Below the pieces are notes generated by a model. That model was not told where the DNA came from. It did not search any database and saw only the letters and a list, made by a program, of their open reading frames with translations. A stretch of DNA of 64,000 bases from Melampsora larici-populina 98AG31 (Eukaryota > Basidiomycota > Pucciniomycetes > Pucciniales > Melampsoraceae), in contig NW_006768765.1 in the NCBI RefSeq assembly GCF_000204055.1, positions 1,394,219-1,458,218 of the forward strand, read 5' to 3'. How positions within the stretch are numbered: position 1 is the stretch's first letter; each line of letters opens with the position of its first letter. Made by a program: the position numbers and the translations under genes. Below are positions 1-11,362 of the stretch, piece by piece.

Positions 1-582
1 AAAGAATCAGAATGTTTCATTGTATAGAATTTCTTCAAGTTCTTTGCAAAGTTGTTGACTTGTTTTGTTCCCAAATGAGAAATTGAATTCTTTTCTATTC
101 TACTTGGCTGAATTTAAGGTGGAGGTTGTTGATAGAATGCTTTTCACCTGAACTTCATAACAAACTCCCTTTCTCTCGCTCACAAGTGTCAAACCTCACA
201 AAATTACAGTGCGGAGAGCTGAAAAGAAAAAGAATAAAGAGATCAAGATGGGATTCCGTAGATCAAGAGAAAAGAGATAAGTGAACGTTGGAAGCTCATC
301 TGGGCAAATACCATCCATTTGATCTATACCATGATACAATCAATCAATCAAGATCCGCTTGGATTTGTCAAAATACTGCACACCCTAGGTGAGATGAACT
401 TAGGCTTATTGGCATTTTTCTGATTTCTACTGATTTGATGATTGAAGTAAAGTAGCTTCAAGAATGAAGGATGTGGGTGTGGATTACCTGAGGATAAGTT
501 TGAATATAGTGGATTTGTGAAATAATGCTCAATTAATAGTTTACAGAATCTTTTGACCAGATGTTTAGAAGTTCTCCAGATG
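1..582. other. No gene recognised
   Basis: AT-rich sequence with only short open frames on both strands, none with a recognisable domain, a good start context or splice-linked partners. It may be 3' flank of a gene left of the window or old transposon sequence. Confidence 0.5.
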
Positions 583-963
583 CACTGGGGACAACACCGC
601 AAGCGCTACGCAACGCAATGGATTTCAACCTATTTCCATTGTGTTGCGCAGTCGGCGCATTATTACGCTACGCAACCACTCCGCAATGGGGCGTTTTTAT
701 TCTACCTTGCCGTTGTGGAGCGGTCAGGCAAATATTGCAGAAAATGCGCAATATTGCCCTATTTCCGCAATATTTGCCCTAAATAACTGTCAAAAACCAA
801 CCGCAATTGCGGTGCGGGTTTCTGAGCAACGGGTTTTTTGAACCTGGATTGCAGAGCGCTGGCACCGCACTATATTGTGTTGCTATTGCGGCGCCCAAAA
901 GCGCTACGCAACCGCACCGCAACCGCAACATAGTGTGGTGCTCTTGCGGTATTGCTGGGGACG
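583..963. repeat. GC-rich foldback-like repeat block (possible hAT-type MITE)
   Basis: This stretch differs from its AT-rich surroundings by many CpG-containing short repeats built around ACGCAACCGCA and GCGCTACGCAA. The two ends carry related inverted sequence: the left end reads ACAACACCGCAAGCGC and the right end, reverse complemented, reads GCAATACCGCAAGAGC. An imperfect inner hairpin lies around 860-950. Subterminal short repeats of this kind are usual in hAT-type MITEs. I could not define a target-site duplication, so the class is inference. Confidence 0.45.
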
Positions 964-1051
964 GGCTTGTTTGCTTATGCTCTAGTTGATCTTTCTCTCC
1001 ATAAATCTTGCATACAGAAGACGCTCTAATTGTAAGGTACCCAGAAAATGT

Positions 1052-2373
1052 TCAAGTTTTTGTGTTTGAATCAAAGATCAACTTCTTGGCAAAATTTAGG
1101 TGTGAGTTGCCCATAGCCGCATAGTTCTCTTCCTCAATACTCAGAGATGGTTCTCGGTGTGACTCCCATTCATCTGAAGGTTGTAAATCCCAACTTCCAT
1201 CGACTTCTTGCACAAAATTATGTACCACACAACACGCCAAAAGCCAAGCATTGAGATAGTTAGCACTTTTTCTACCTTTGATGACAAGTCGAGATTCTTC
1301 ACAGGACTGAGTAAGTCCTTCCAAAGTCCATTCGTGTGTTCTGAGACAATTCAAGCAAGACTCAACGCAAAGTTTAAATGACGGCAAGCACGGTCAAGCT
1401 CTTGATTCCTAGGCTTCTTGAAAGTGGGCACTATGTATTTGGAAGAACTACATCCCTAATCTGCTAAAAGGTACTCTCCAGGGCTAAAAAACGATTTGGT
1501 GTTTTTGTAAAACTAGTGACAAAATGACCACTCAGTTGCTATTATGTGATCACAAAAGGGTAAGTACTTACCTCTGTAGATTTAAGGACTCTTTGGTCAT
1601 GCGCACTTCCACACCATCCATGGTGCGCGTAGATGATCCTTCTTTGATGATCACAGATGATCAACAAATTCAAAGCATAGATGGACTTTCAACAATAATA
1701 GTCTTCACAATTTTTCTGGGGGGCATACACTAAAGGAATAAGTGTTCCGTCAATGAAACCTACACACTCTTTGAAAAATGATGTTGAACCAATTGCTGAT
1801 TTGATTTCGTTTTGTTCTTCAGCTGTAGGCCACTTAACATATCTCAATTCAATTCTATTGAGTGCCTGGATACATTGATAAGTGTAGTTATCAACACTTC
1901 CTTCTAAATAAGAGGTCAGTACTTATTTAGTTCCAGATGAGATACAGTCAAACACTTACCTGCCATCAAGAAAATTTTTGCTATTACTCGACACTGGCTG
2001 CCATTTCCAGACAGCCTGAAATTGGCCATTGCAACCAAGAGCTGCCATTGAGGTGGAGATTGAGAGCATGTTGAATTGTTGTAAAAGATTGGATCCCCTG
2101 CTATTTGATTGACAAGGGTGTTAAAAGCATTCTTGGACATCTGCACCTATCACATAACAAGAATCATGTCAGTCAATTGGAAATGAGAGCATGAGATTAG
2201 ATTTCACATACTACAACTACCCAAGTCCGATCGGTCCCATTCCACCATTCGTCAAAACAGGTGTGCTTTCTTTCACGGCGCAACATACGGGGAATTCTAG
2301 GAAGGAGGTATCTTTTCTTCTGAGCACGTTCTAACCCATAAGCCAAGATGGCTAGTTTCGATTTGTCCTCCAT
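1052..2373 (-). pseudogene. PIF/Harbinger (HARBI1-like, DDE_Tnp_4) transposase, decayed
   Basis: Read on the minus strand from an ATG at 2373, the locus encodes a HARBI1-like nuclease that once cut and pasted a PIF/Harbinger element. The N-terminal part contains MSKNAFNTLVNQI. After plausible introns near 2206-2150 and 1963-1908 comes the first DDE block (KECVGFIDGT, with the catalytic Asp), then HDQRVLKST with the second Asp, then the C-terminal block LLACCVVHNFVQE. The coding frame is broken by TGA at 1691-1689, TAG at 1458-1456 and TGA at 1355-1353, and the last block needs a frame change. Both TGA codons sit where Arg (CGA) is expected, suggesting C-to-T decay. Family assignment is solid; exact exon ends are approximate, and the element termini were not identified. 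Confidence 0.82.
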
Positions 2374-2692
2374 GTATCAGCGTTTTTGAGCTCTACTGAA
2401 CGACATTGCTTCAAGTGTACTGGTTAAGATTAACTGACAAGCCATCAATAGAAGAGGATCTTGCAAGTTTGGATCTACTGTATCTTCATTGGAATCAAGT
2501 TGATCTAGGATAATAACCGCTGCCAAGATGGTAGTGAACTTGCTGGGGTGTGTACTGGTTTTGTAATGGTTGGTGGCCAAAGACGCTACCTGAAGTGCAA
2601 AGAAACACTTCAAGTAGGCCAAGATGTTGCGACAAGTGGTGGAGGTCGGCGTTGGGGAGAGAGAGAAGGGGTGGGTTGGATGGAAATGTTTG

Positions 2693-2799
2693 GGTCTCAA
2701 ACCTGAAGTCCCAACTGGGTGTACCACAGTACACCCAGTTACCGCCAAAAAATCACTGGGTGTACCGGGATTTTTGGCAACCGGGTCAGCTTTGAGACC
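2693..2799. repeat. Nested palindrome
   Basis: A perfect 12-bp inverted repeat (AACTGGGTGTAC, 4-nt spacer, GTACACCCAGTT) spans 2713-2740. A further direct copy of CACTGGGTGTACC follows at about 2754. The block is framed by GGTCTCAAA at 2693-2701 and its complement TTTGAGACC at 2791-2799. This could be a terminal region of the neighbouring Harbinger relic or a separate small element; no target duplication was found. Confidence 0.6.
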
Positions 2800-2819
2800 G
2801 GCTGTTATATACTCTCCTC

Positions 2820-3150
2820 TTTAAACCTAACTGTATTGATATTTGTTTGTATCACTACGTTGTTTTAGGGTTTGTTGTTGATGATTGTTATGACCATTAC
2901 TAATTATGCTTAATTACATATACATGCTAAGTATATTACATAGTATAAGCATTTTAACTCTTGACACTCAGTTATGAGGTGTAACTGATGTTTTATTACA
3001 TACTACATGTGGTTTTAAGTGTACATGTATATGTAATTAATATTTTTATGTCTTTTCTTACACATTACATACTGTTTACAGGCTGTATGTATATGTAACT
3101 AGTCTTTTATATGATAATTCTATATTACAAGTTAGTCTTGGGTGCATGTA
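2820..3150. repeat. AT-rich degenerate repeats around TGTATATGTAA
   Basis: Three or four loosely spaced copies of TGTATATGTAAY, each within a 60-70 bp AT-rich unit, lie between about 3010 and 3160. No gene is visible. This is probably old repeat or non-coding spacer. Confidence 0.4.
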
Positions 3151-4542
3151 TATGTACTCAGGGCTGACAGGTATAGCCACCATTAGCAATCAGTTTTTTC
3201 ATCAGGGAGTGTGTGATAACACGCCCAGCAACATTCAGTATATATTCCACCTCGTGATCTACATGAGGCCAATTTGCTCACATTTTGATTGGCTCCTGGT
3301 CAAATGGAACAATTTCTTGATTGGATTGAACTCAGGCAAGTATGCCAGTAGGTAGATGAGTAAGACTCCGTTCTGTTTTCAGAATTCTTTGATTAATCAC
3401 CCTTGGTGGATCTGCAGGTTGTCCAGAATGAGGACTTACAAAGAGATACTTTCTTGTCATCAGAAAAGTATAATAAGTAATGGCTCAAAAGATCCTTACC
3501 AAGTTGCGTTTGAAATAGAGTTTCACATGGACTCTTCCAACTGCCCCCTTGACTGTAACACCTACAATCATGCCCTGTTTCCTGACTATTGGCAACAGTG
3601 TGCAGTGGTCAAGTTCCAAATGTTACACTTGCTGGATAGTCTGACATCCCTTAGGCGCCTAGCTTTGTGATTGATCAATTTCATGTGCAGAAATTTCACA
3701 TTCATCTAATGAACAATACAAAAAGGATTGTCAGTTCAATCACTATAAATATCAGATACCAAAGAGAGTTTACTGACCAAGGACTCTGGTGGAATTCTAG
3801 CCACCATCATGACAAACTTGGCTTGTTTATTGGCACATTAGTCCTTGTGAACGCCCCAAGTTACCTCCAGAGATAACCCAAGCTGTTTGCATAATTTGAA
3901 AGAAATGGTAGTTTGCAAGACATAGTGACCAGTGAAGAGCTGCAATTGATGTTGAGTCTTGTCTAAATACATGGAGGGTCAACTAGTGATCAGATTGTAT
4001 AGAAAATCTAAGTGTTTATCTGATAAGGTGAGTGGTGGCCTTGCTTTGCGTACTCATATGGGTTGTAAATGACTTTCCAAGTGTGTTGGTACAGTTCTTG
4101 CCATTGCTTTAAATACCAGGGTGATATTGAACAGTCTAGTAAACCATTGATATTGGATTGAGAGAAATTGTTTTTCTCCATTTGAACAGCGAGTAACTTT
4201 ATATCTTCTGGATACTTTTGAAAAGGCACCAAGAAAGATAAAGAAGGCAAATGAAAGATGGAAGAAACTGGAAACTGAAAAACAGAGATCAAGTTGGATG
4301 GATTTGAGGTGAGGCATCAAAATCCAGGAAGAGTTTGAGGCTGGTGCTGGTGAGGGTCCTCCCCCTCCATTGTGGGTGGGTCATTGGTTGATAGACCCAG
4401 CACTGGAAATATTTGTGGTGGAGGAAGGTTTCAGAAAAAGTAAAAAAAATGAAATCAAAAGTTTTTTAAGTGAGCACACAGACCTGAGGCAAAACAGGAC
4501 TTTACAAGCAATTTCTGAAAGACTGTACACATAGATCAATTT
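3151..4542. other. Unassigned stretch with short fragmented ORFs
   Basis: Several 70-105 codon frames overlap on both strands (for example 3356-3670 plus and 4054-4320 minus) but none joins into a convincing spliced gene and no family motif was recognised. Decayed transposon coding sequence is the most likely content; this is inference from the neighbourhood only. Confidence 0.35.
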
Positions 4543-5370
4543 CTACCTAAATATAATAAAGGAAAGTGATTGAAGAAAAAAAAGTGTTGTGGTCTAGCCC
4601 CATTGAGATGCCCTGCGGCCAATTTGAGTGTCCCTGTGGTATGCTATCACACGTCAAAATTCTCAACACCTTTTTCTATCCACCTGTGCCATCTCACTGT
4701 TCCTCATCTCACATTTTCAGTCACATAATCAATCTGCTTTTCCATCTCTCTCATCTATGGGCAAGTTTGGTTATGTTTGATTTTTGGTGATTATAGCAAT
4801 CATGTCACCAAAAGAGAAACTCCATCCCGGTGACCAAAAACTACTTACATAATTGTAAAATCTTCAATAAAATCCTCTATGTACTCAGCAATGTTCCTCT
4901 TCAACACCTTTCAGGCTCCAACATCATCATCATCAGCCAACACCAGTGTGGCTCAGATCATTGATCATTGGACCAACACCTTTCATCTGACACTCAGCTC
5001 ATCAAGTGAAGCATGTGATCATATCATAGTCCATCAAATTCAAGGCATTTCAAATCCATATCATTCAAATTCATGAAATAATTTCAAGAAAATCATTGAA
5101 ATTGTTTTGAGGACTTCATTCAACCATCTCCACTTGTTTTGCTCAATCTGATAGAATTGATCAACAAATCAAGACTAACTTCAAGTTTGATAGAAGCACA
5201 AAGTTTGAAAGATGCTGTTACATATGCAATTTTGTGATTCTGTCTATATATGCTAGGACATGCTCTGCACAAAAACAGAATTAGGGGAACTGTGACCTTC
5301 TGTGATTACAACCAAGCTACTTACATGTGAGGAATTGGCATGCCTCAAGCCTGTGTGGCAACTGGGCACC
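4543..5370. repeat. Dispersed repeat, copy 1 (ends shared with 61,389-61,865)
   Basis: The left border (4543-4587, containing ATAATAAAGGAAAGT) and the right border (around 5350-5376, containing GCCTGTGTGGC and GCCAATTG) both recur, in the same order and strand, at 61,389 and 61,838. The inner sequences of the two copies do not obviously match. Copy 1 has no convincing coding frame. Confidence 0.45.
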
Positions 5371-5557
5371 AATTGCACCTAGTACTCTTTATAAACTGTG
5401 ATGCCAAATATTTGATTTTTTAAAGACAAGAGAAGTCAGAAGTCAAGAGAGATTGAAAAGTTATTGTGTTGATTTTCATTGATGGTACAAGAAAGAAAGC
5501 AATAAATCAGGATCACAGTTTGAAATGGTTTGTCAAATCTTAAAGGATGTATGATGA

Positions 5558-5565
5558 GTTTGATA
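5558..5565. repeat. Left 8-bp target-site duplication GTTTGATA
   Basis: GTTTGATA lies immediately before the left terminal inverted repeat and is repeated exactly at 11355-11362 immediately after the right one, marking insertion of the outer element. Confidence 0.85.
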
Positions 5566-6503
5566 AGGACCCTGGAATGCGCCCATGGATGTATCTGACG
5601 AAAATTAGGACCTTTTGTTGGTGATGTTTTTGGACACTAAACTTCACTTCACTGACACCTACAGGAGTTTAAACGATGCGCCAGAAGCAGGCCTTTCAGC
5701 TACACTAACTTTCAACCCCGTAGCTCCAATACTTCCTGAGATATCTCAATGTAACAGCCAAAAAAGGCCCATATTCGGAAGGTCCTAATCGGACCTTGGA
5801 GCAAGGGTGTCACTATACTATACCAGTATCGGTATAGTATCGGTATAGTATCGCAACCCGTTACTATACTGACCACGATACTGGTAAAAAAGGACCGATA
5901 CTATACTACACATGTAGCAAGTATAGTATTGGTCTTCTCAACGATACTTGACTTTACTGGGCTTGGGTAAGTCGCTTCAAAGTTTGCCCTCCGGATTCCG
6001 ACATTCACTGCTTGCAGCCAAGTCATAAAACAACTACAGCATCAACAAATCTCACTACCACAATCCCATCAGAACAACATCAACAGCTCTCACTTTGATC
6101 GACTGTAAAACCATTCAAGAACCAAGCAAGGTGATCAACGCTGACCGGATTCAGTGCTCTGATCATCTTGTGGCCATTTGAGAACTTACAACCGGTTGTA
6201 ACCTCCTTGGCTTGGTTGAACTGGACTACAATCAACTTTCAAAATCAAAACCCAGCATACAATATCATCAAGAACGATCAAAGAAAGCGATCAAAAGGCA
6301 ACATCAACAATATCAAACTATTCAAACTCACATCAGTTTACTTGACTGATCTTGTCTTAAATCAGCTTAATCAATCTCTCGAAATTCTGATCAACAAAAA
6401 ACAATCAATCGATCATCATATCATCAAGTCAAATCGCATCCTCAGTTGTATAAAGCTATAATACACTCAGAGCCAATCGGTCAGTCTTGCATCGATCGAC
6501 TTG

Positions 6504-9500
6504 ATGTCACAAAGCCAACAATCTCGACCGGTACCGTCCTCCAGTTCTCGCGCGATCGCACCTTCTCGAACTTCACGAGGGCGATTAGTCCGACAGAATA
6601 ATGCTAGCGAGGATAACGGTTCCATCGAATCCTCGCTTCCACCAGATACAGATCAGGGCTCAGAGAGCGAGTCAGCCCCTCCAGCACTACGCCGAAGCAA
6701 GAGAACTCCTTCGGTTGCTCCCTCGGACTCTTCTGCTGTACTCAAATCACCTTCCAAAAGACAACGCAAGTCAGGATCAACTCAGAAGAGAGTAGAGAAA
6801 TCATCAGCCAAGAAAGGTGGTCAAAAGAAAAAGAAGACCAATCAGTCAGCTCCTGCGACTTCTACAGCCCTTCAGGTAAGCTGATTAGACCCAACCTTAG
6901 TCTTTTACACAAGCTAACTGATTCATTGACAGCTTGATGAGACAGTTGTCAACTTGGCCCAAGACTCTGGGGAAGAAAATGCTCGATCACAACCCCCAAA
7001 AAGGTCTCGAACCACAGTTCGTGCAACTGAGCCAATCTTGGATTATTTCGAAGGGCCTTTCCTTCTTCCAGAGGAGGTAAGTAAAATCTTTCTCTTGGGA
7101 CTTTTACTTGCATATAAGGCTGATCATTGCTCAATGTATAACTGTGAACAGCCTCGTGACAAAATACCAACAATGTACACATGCATATGGTGCAATACAA
7201 ATCACCGAGGTGCAGTGACTTCGAAATCAAATTTAACTGCGCATCGTGATGGATCGACTCAGGAGTCGCACTCAGGGCGAGGATGCCCTGAACGCGAGGA
7301 GGCAATTAAATCTGGCTTATGTCTCCCTCCGACTCAAGCTGAACTTCGCAACATTGCAAAAGCTTCGAAAACCGGATTTGTACCATTATCTGAATCATCT
7401 CTAGCTGCCATGAAGCATCGATCACGCTTTAACAATCAACTATTAAATCAGATGGTTTTATCTTGGATTATTCGTTGGGCTTTACCTTGGTCAAGGATAG
7501 AAGATCCAGAACTTCGCGCAGCATTCCGATACTCAAACCCAAATGTGCATCTCTATGGTCGAACATGGGCAGCCCTTCAGGGCCATCGGCTATATCTGTC
7601 GCTCAGTGAGCAAGTCATCGGGGATTTAAAAGTATGTCCATCATTTTTCACCTTGATTTCATCGAAGCTGAGTTTTCTCCTGTTGATTCTAGAAAAGTAA
7701 GAGCAAATTCAACTTGCAACACGACGGCTGGACAACAAAAGGGAATCGATATGCATTCCTTGGATATTCTGTATCATACATAGATGAAAACTTCAACTTT
7801 GTATCTCGTCACCTTGGACTTAAGCTCATATCGTGGTATCACAAAGGAGAATGGCTCTCGGCTCCAATGGTCAATTTTCTACAGAAGAATGGTCTGTATT
7901 CTCAGACAAGTAGTCTATTTTAATTCTACATCTTTTTATCCAATTTCGTACCTGCTCTCATTGAACTCTTTCACCTACTTCCACATGCTCTCACAGACCA
8001 CCGATTCGGGGTCCAACAATAATACAATGGGTGCTGCAATGCACAAGTCTTTACAATCAATAGCTGAGAGTGAGTACCAGCCGTACTTTTGGGACCCTGG
8101 AACGATGCATGTTAAGTGCATGGCACACAAGCTGGCACTCATTGTCAACAACGGCCTCAACGCTCTTGGTATCAAAGGCCAGACCAACAAAAGTGTTCAA
8201 GATCTTGCTCGAGGACAATTCCCAATCAATAATCACTTACAAACTATTCCGGAGGAATCAGAAGATGAAATTACTGCCGATTGTAATGTATCAACTTTAC
8301 CTGATTCAACTCAGCTTCAGCAAGAACATGATGAGCTTCCACCAGAACACGACGAATTCGATCCTGAACATGATGAGCTCGAATTGAATGGAGCTCTCAC
8401 CCCTACTTTCTTTGACAACATCAACAACCATTTAGAAATTGGTCTTCAGACTTATGAAGATCTTCCAGACCTTGACGATGTAATTCCTGCAGGAGAGATT
8501 CATTCCGATACTGGAGTGGAATCCGATTCTGACAACAGCTCGGAACCCGATGAAGAACTTCCTGAACCCCTATCTCACTCTTTCAGCCAAATCAATGGAT
8601 CACCTGATCTTCCAGCTAACCCGATCCCTACTCTCCAAGCCCAGAGGAACGTAAAACGTGATGCTAAAAAGAAGGCCAAAGCACAAGCAGCTGAGTTGAC
8701 CATTTCAGACCGAGCACGCGCACGTCGACTCAATGGTGTCTTAAAAAAGGTATGTTTTTCTGTGACTGTTTTGAGACTGATCAGGGTCTGAGGCTGATCT
8801 ATGTGCGTGTGGATCTCATTTCCAGCTTGATTTTGTCCTTCGCAAGATAACAGGATCTGCAGCTAATCGCCTATACTTTCGATCTATCGCCAAAGCAATA
8901 AAATTGAATGTCCGAGACCTGCTTGCCGCATATGGAATCCGCTGGAACATCAAGTGGGAGAGCCATCAGCGTGGGTGGGAGGCACGAGATGTAAGTCAAT
9001 CAAATTCATGAGATCAAATCCTACCTCGACTGATCAGTGTTTTGTTGTAGGTCATTGATGAAATGTTGAAGCAAGATCAATCAGAGGCTCCACACCCAAG
9101 GGACTGTCCAAGCGCCACCAACACAGCTAGTGGCGGTCCTGGAAGCTTCATATCCGACCCCATCTTGAACCATCAACGCGGTATCTTCAAGAAGATTACC
9201 TTCAGTCAAGATGATTGGAAGCTCGTCAAAGCGCTCAATGTTGAACTCAAAGTTGGTAAAGGTACCAGTTTTTTCATCAATTTTCTGTCAGAACTGACTG
9301 GTTTTCTTTAGGTTTATGCTGATCTTACCAAAGAGATAGAAGGTGATGGGCCGACTGGATGTATGGTCCTTCGGAAGTATTATCAGCTTCAGAAGAACCT
9401 CAAGAAAAAGATCTCAAAGAGTAATCGAACTGATACTCTCTATCCAATGTACCTATCAATGAAGAATAGTGTTGATACTTACTTTTCTGAAGCTCTAGGA

Positions 9501-10189
9501 TGTGAAACAATCGTCATGGCTACTGTGTTACATCCAAGCTGGCGAACAAATTTCTTTTCAGCTGCATTTGGTTCAGATTCCTCCGAGTTCAAAATTGCAA
9601 CTCATTTACTCACAACTCATTTTAATAAAAGAGAACAATTGTTACAGTCTGAAGCAGCTCAACAAACACCAGCAGTCAATTTACCCAGACACGGCGAGGA
9701 TTCTGATGATGAGATGTTTAATCTGAGATGCAAACAACCAACAGAACCAACTAAGGATGACTTTCTCAATGGCTTTGGGCTGATGATGCCCCAGATGAGG
9801 AAGTTGATCTGGACCCCAAGAAAGCTCTAATATGGTGGAATGTAAGCTTGGTTGTCTGTTGATTTATGCCGAGTCAAATATTCTAACCAATTTCTTCTTA
9901 TCAACAGAATAATCAGTCTCGTTATCCGGTACTATCATCCTTGGCACGCGACTATCTTGCAACAAGTGCCACATCTTGCCCAGTTGAGAGATGTTTCTCG
10001 ACTGCAGCAGATGTTTGTGACCGCAACCGAGGTGGCCTTCTACCTAGAACCATTGAGCGCTCAGTAAGTACTTGTCTCTGGACTACTCAAAAGGTCAAGT
10101 TGTCTCAGGATTTTGAACTAGCTGGAGAAATGATGGCTCTATGTATTGCGGAGGATGAAGATTCAAGGAATAAGATCAAAAAGTCATAA
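6504..10189 (+). pseudogene. hAT transposase, probably inactive
   Basis: The spliced product starts at ATG 6504 with a Ser/Lys-rich tail. Exons 6504-6875, 6933-7076 and 7152-7631 lead to a BED-like zinc finger (YTCIWCNTNH, then distal His and Cys near 7185-7275). Next come the RNase H core (LQHDGWTTKGNRYAFLG; TTDSGSNNNTMG; MAHKLALIVN), an acidic insert at 8220-8600, exons 7997-8749, 8826-8990, 9051-9251 and 9312 on, and finally the hAT dimerisation domain (YPVLSSLARDYLATSATSCP, ERCFSTAADV) at 9908-10189. Two places break the frame: no GT-AG intron between about 7892 and 7996 restores it, and near 9777 one base seems missing before ADDAPDEEVDLDPKKALIWW. A poly(A) signal (AATAAA) lies near 10224. 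Family is certain; inactivity is inferred from the frame breaks. Confidence 0.85.
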
Positions 10190-10499
10190 TGTTTAGGTGA
10201 CTGTTGTTGTCAGATTGCTTTTCAATAAAAATCTCAAATGTGTTGTTTGTTTCAGATTGTCTACAATGGAATTATCAAATGTGTTGTTTGTGTAGTGTTT
10301 AACTTATGTGAGCAAAACTGAAGATACTACCAGTATCTCAATGGAGCTTGCTTCATCAGAGAACAATGATGTATCATATATGGTTTAGTTCATGGATGAT
10401 GATCTTCATCTTTTGAGCAATCACAACTAAAAAAAAGCACCCAAAATTCTTGAAAAAAAAACTTGCAAAATATAAAAAAAAACACCCAAAAAACATATA

Positions 10500-11027
10500 C
10501 AGTCAAAACTCTCCAAATCCATAACTCGCTAAATCCATAAACCCCTCAAAGCCATAGGGTATGGTTTCCACATTTGTGGCGCAGGCCAAAATTTGGATTA
10601 ACCCCTCTAGCCCCTTAACCCATACCAAAATAGTGGGAAAATGTGGTTTTTATCCCCGCTAGACCCATACTTTACCACAGAGTTAACTGCTCAGCAGTCT
10701 ACCATCACTGACTTCTTCCGCTGTTCTCCTCTACCCTCAACCTGATGATCTATGTGTGTTCATAAACCTCTGTCACCCTTACTGTTCTTCACTTTTGTGA
10801 TTGATTGTTCTCTTTGCTCAGCCCTCTAAATCTATGATTATCATGGTCTGATAGAGTTTTTGTTTCTAAAGAACCATACATCTATGGCATTAGAGGGTGT
10901 TTCTGATAAAGCCATACTTCTATGGTATTAGAGGGTTTTTTTAGTAAAACCATAGATAGGCTAAAACCCTATAAGCCCATAGCCCCTGGATTCCACAGAA
11001 TGGTATGGCTTTAGGGAGTTTTGACTG
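10500..11027. mobile_element. TA-flanked MITE (Tc1/mariner or pogo type) inside the hAT
   Basis: Ends are inverted: CAGTCAAAACTCTCCAAAT at the left and the complement of CAGTCAAAACTCCCTAAAG at the right, extending about 25 bp with four mismatches. TA lies on both sides (10498-10499 and 11028-11029), the usual target of Tc1/mariner and pogo transposases. The 528 bp interior has no coding frame but repeats CTATGGYATTAGAGGGT. It sits downstream of the transposase gene, between it and the right subterminal repeats. Confidence 0.8.
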
Positions 11028-11362
11028 TATACTGAGTATAGTATAGTATAGTTGAACTATACTATACTATGCAGAGTATAGTTGAACTATACTATACTGA
11101 GTATAGTCCCAGTATAGTATAGTATAGTATAGTGGCACCCTTGCTTGGAGGCCGATTTTTTTTTTGCGCCTTTGCGATTTCCGTCGAACTGAGCAACGCT
11201 ACAGGTCTACGACCAGGCTCATTGGATAGCCCTGTCCCATGCACATCTTTTTAGGTGTCTGGGACCGCGAGGCAGGTAGTGGTGTGTAGAGTAGCGCCCA
11301 AAAACCAAAAATCGGGTTTCGTCAGATACATCCATAGGCGCATTCCAGGGTCCTGTTTGATA

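Larger units (their letters stand above)
5802..11143 (+). mobile_element. hAT-superfamily transposon
   Basis: The terminal inverted repeat is CAAGGGTGYCACTATACTAT at both ends (5802 onward, and the complement ending at 11143), with arrays of TATAGTATAG subterminal repeats just inside each end (5810-5930 and 11035-11135). CTTGGAG flanks both ends (5795-5801 and 11144-11150); counted as 8 bp, one base differs. The element is 5.3 kb and carries a spliced hAT transposase (6504-10189) plus a smaller element near its right end. It inserted inside the outer MITE. Confidence 0.88.
5566..11354. mobile_element. Outer inverted-repeat element (MITE-like), split by a hAT insertion
   Basis: The ends form a 38-bp terminal inverted repeat with one mismatch (5566-5603 and 11317-11354; first bases AGGACCCTGGAATGCGCC). 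An identical 8-bp direct repeat, GTTTGATA, flanks it. Removing the hAT at 5802-11143 leaves only about 440 bp with no coding capacity, so this is a small non-autonomous element. Eight-base duplications are typical of hAT and P-like transposases; which one moved it cannot be told from this sequence. Confidence 0.85.
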
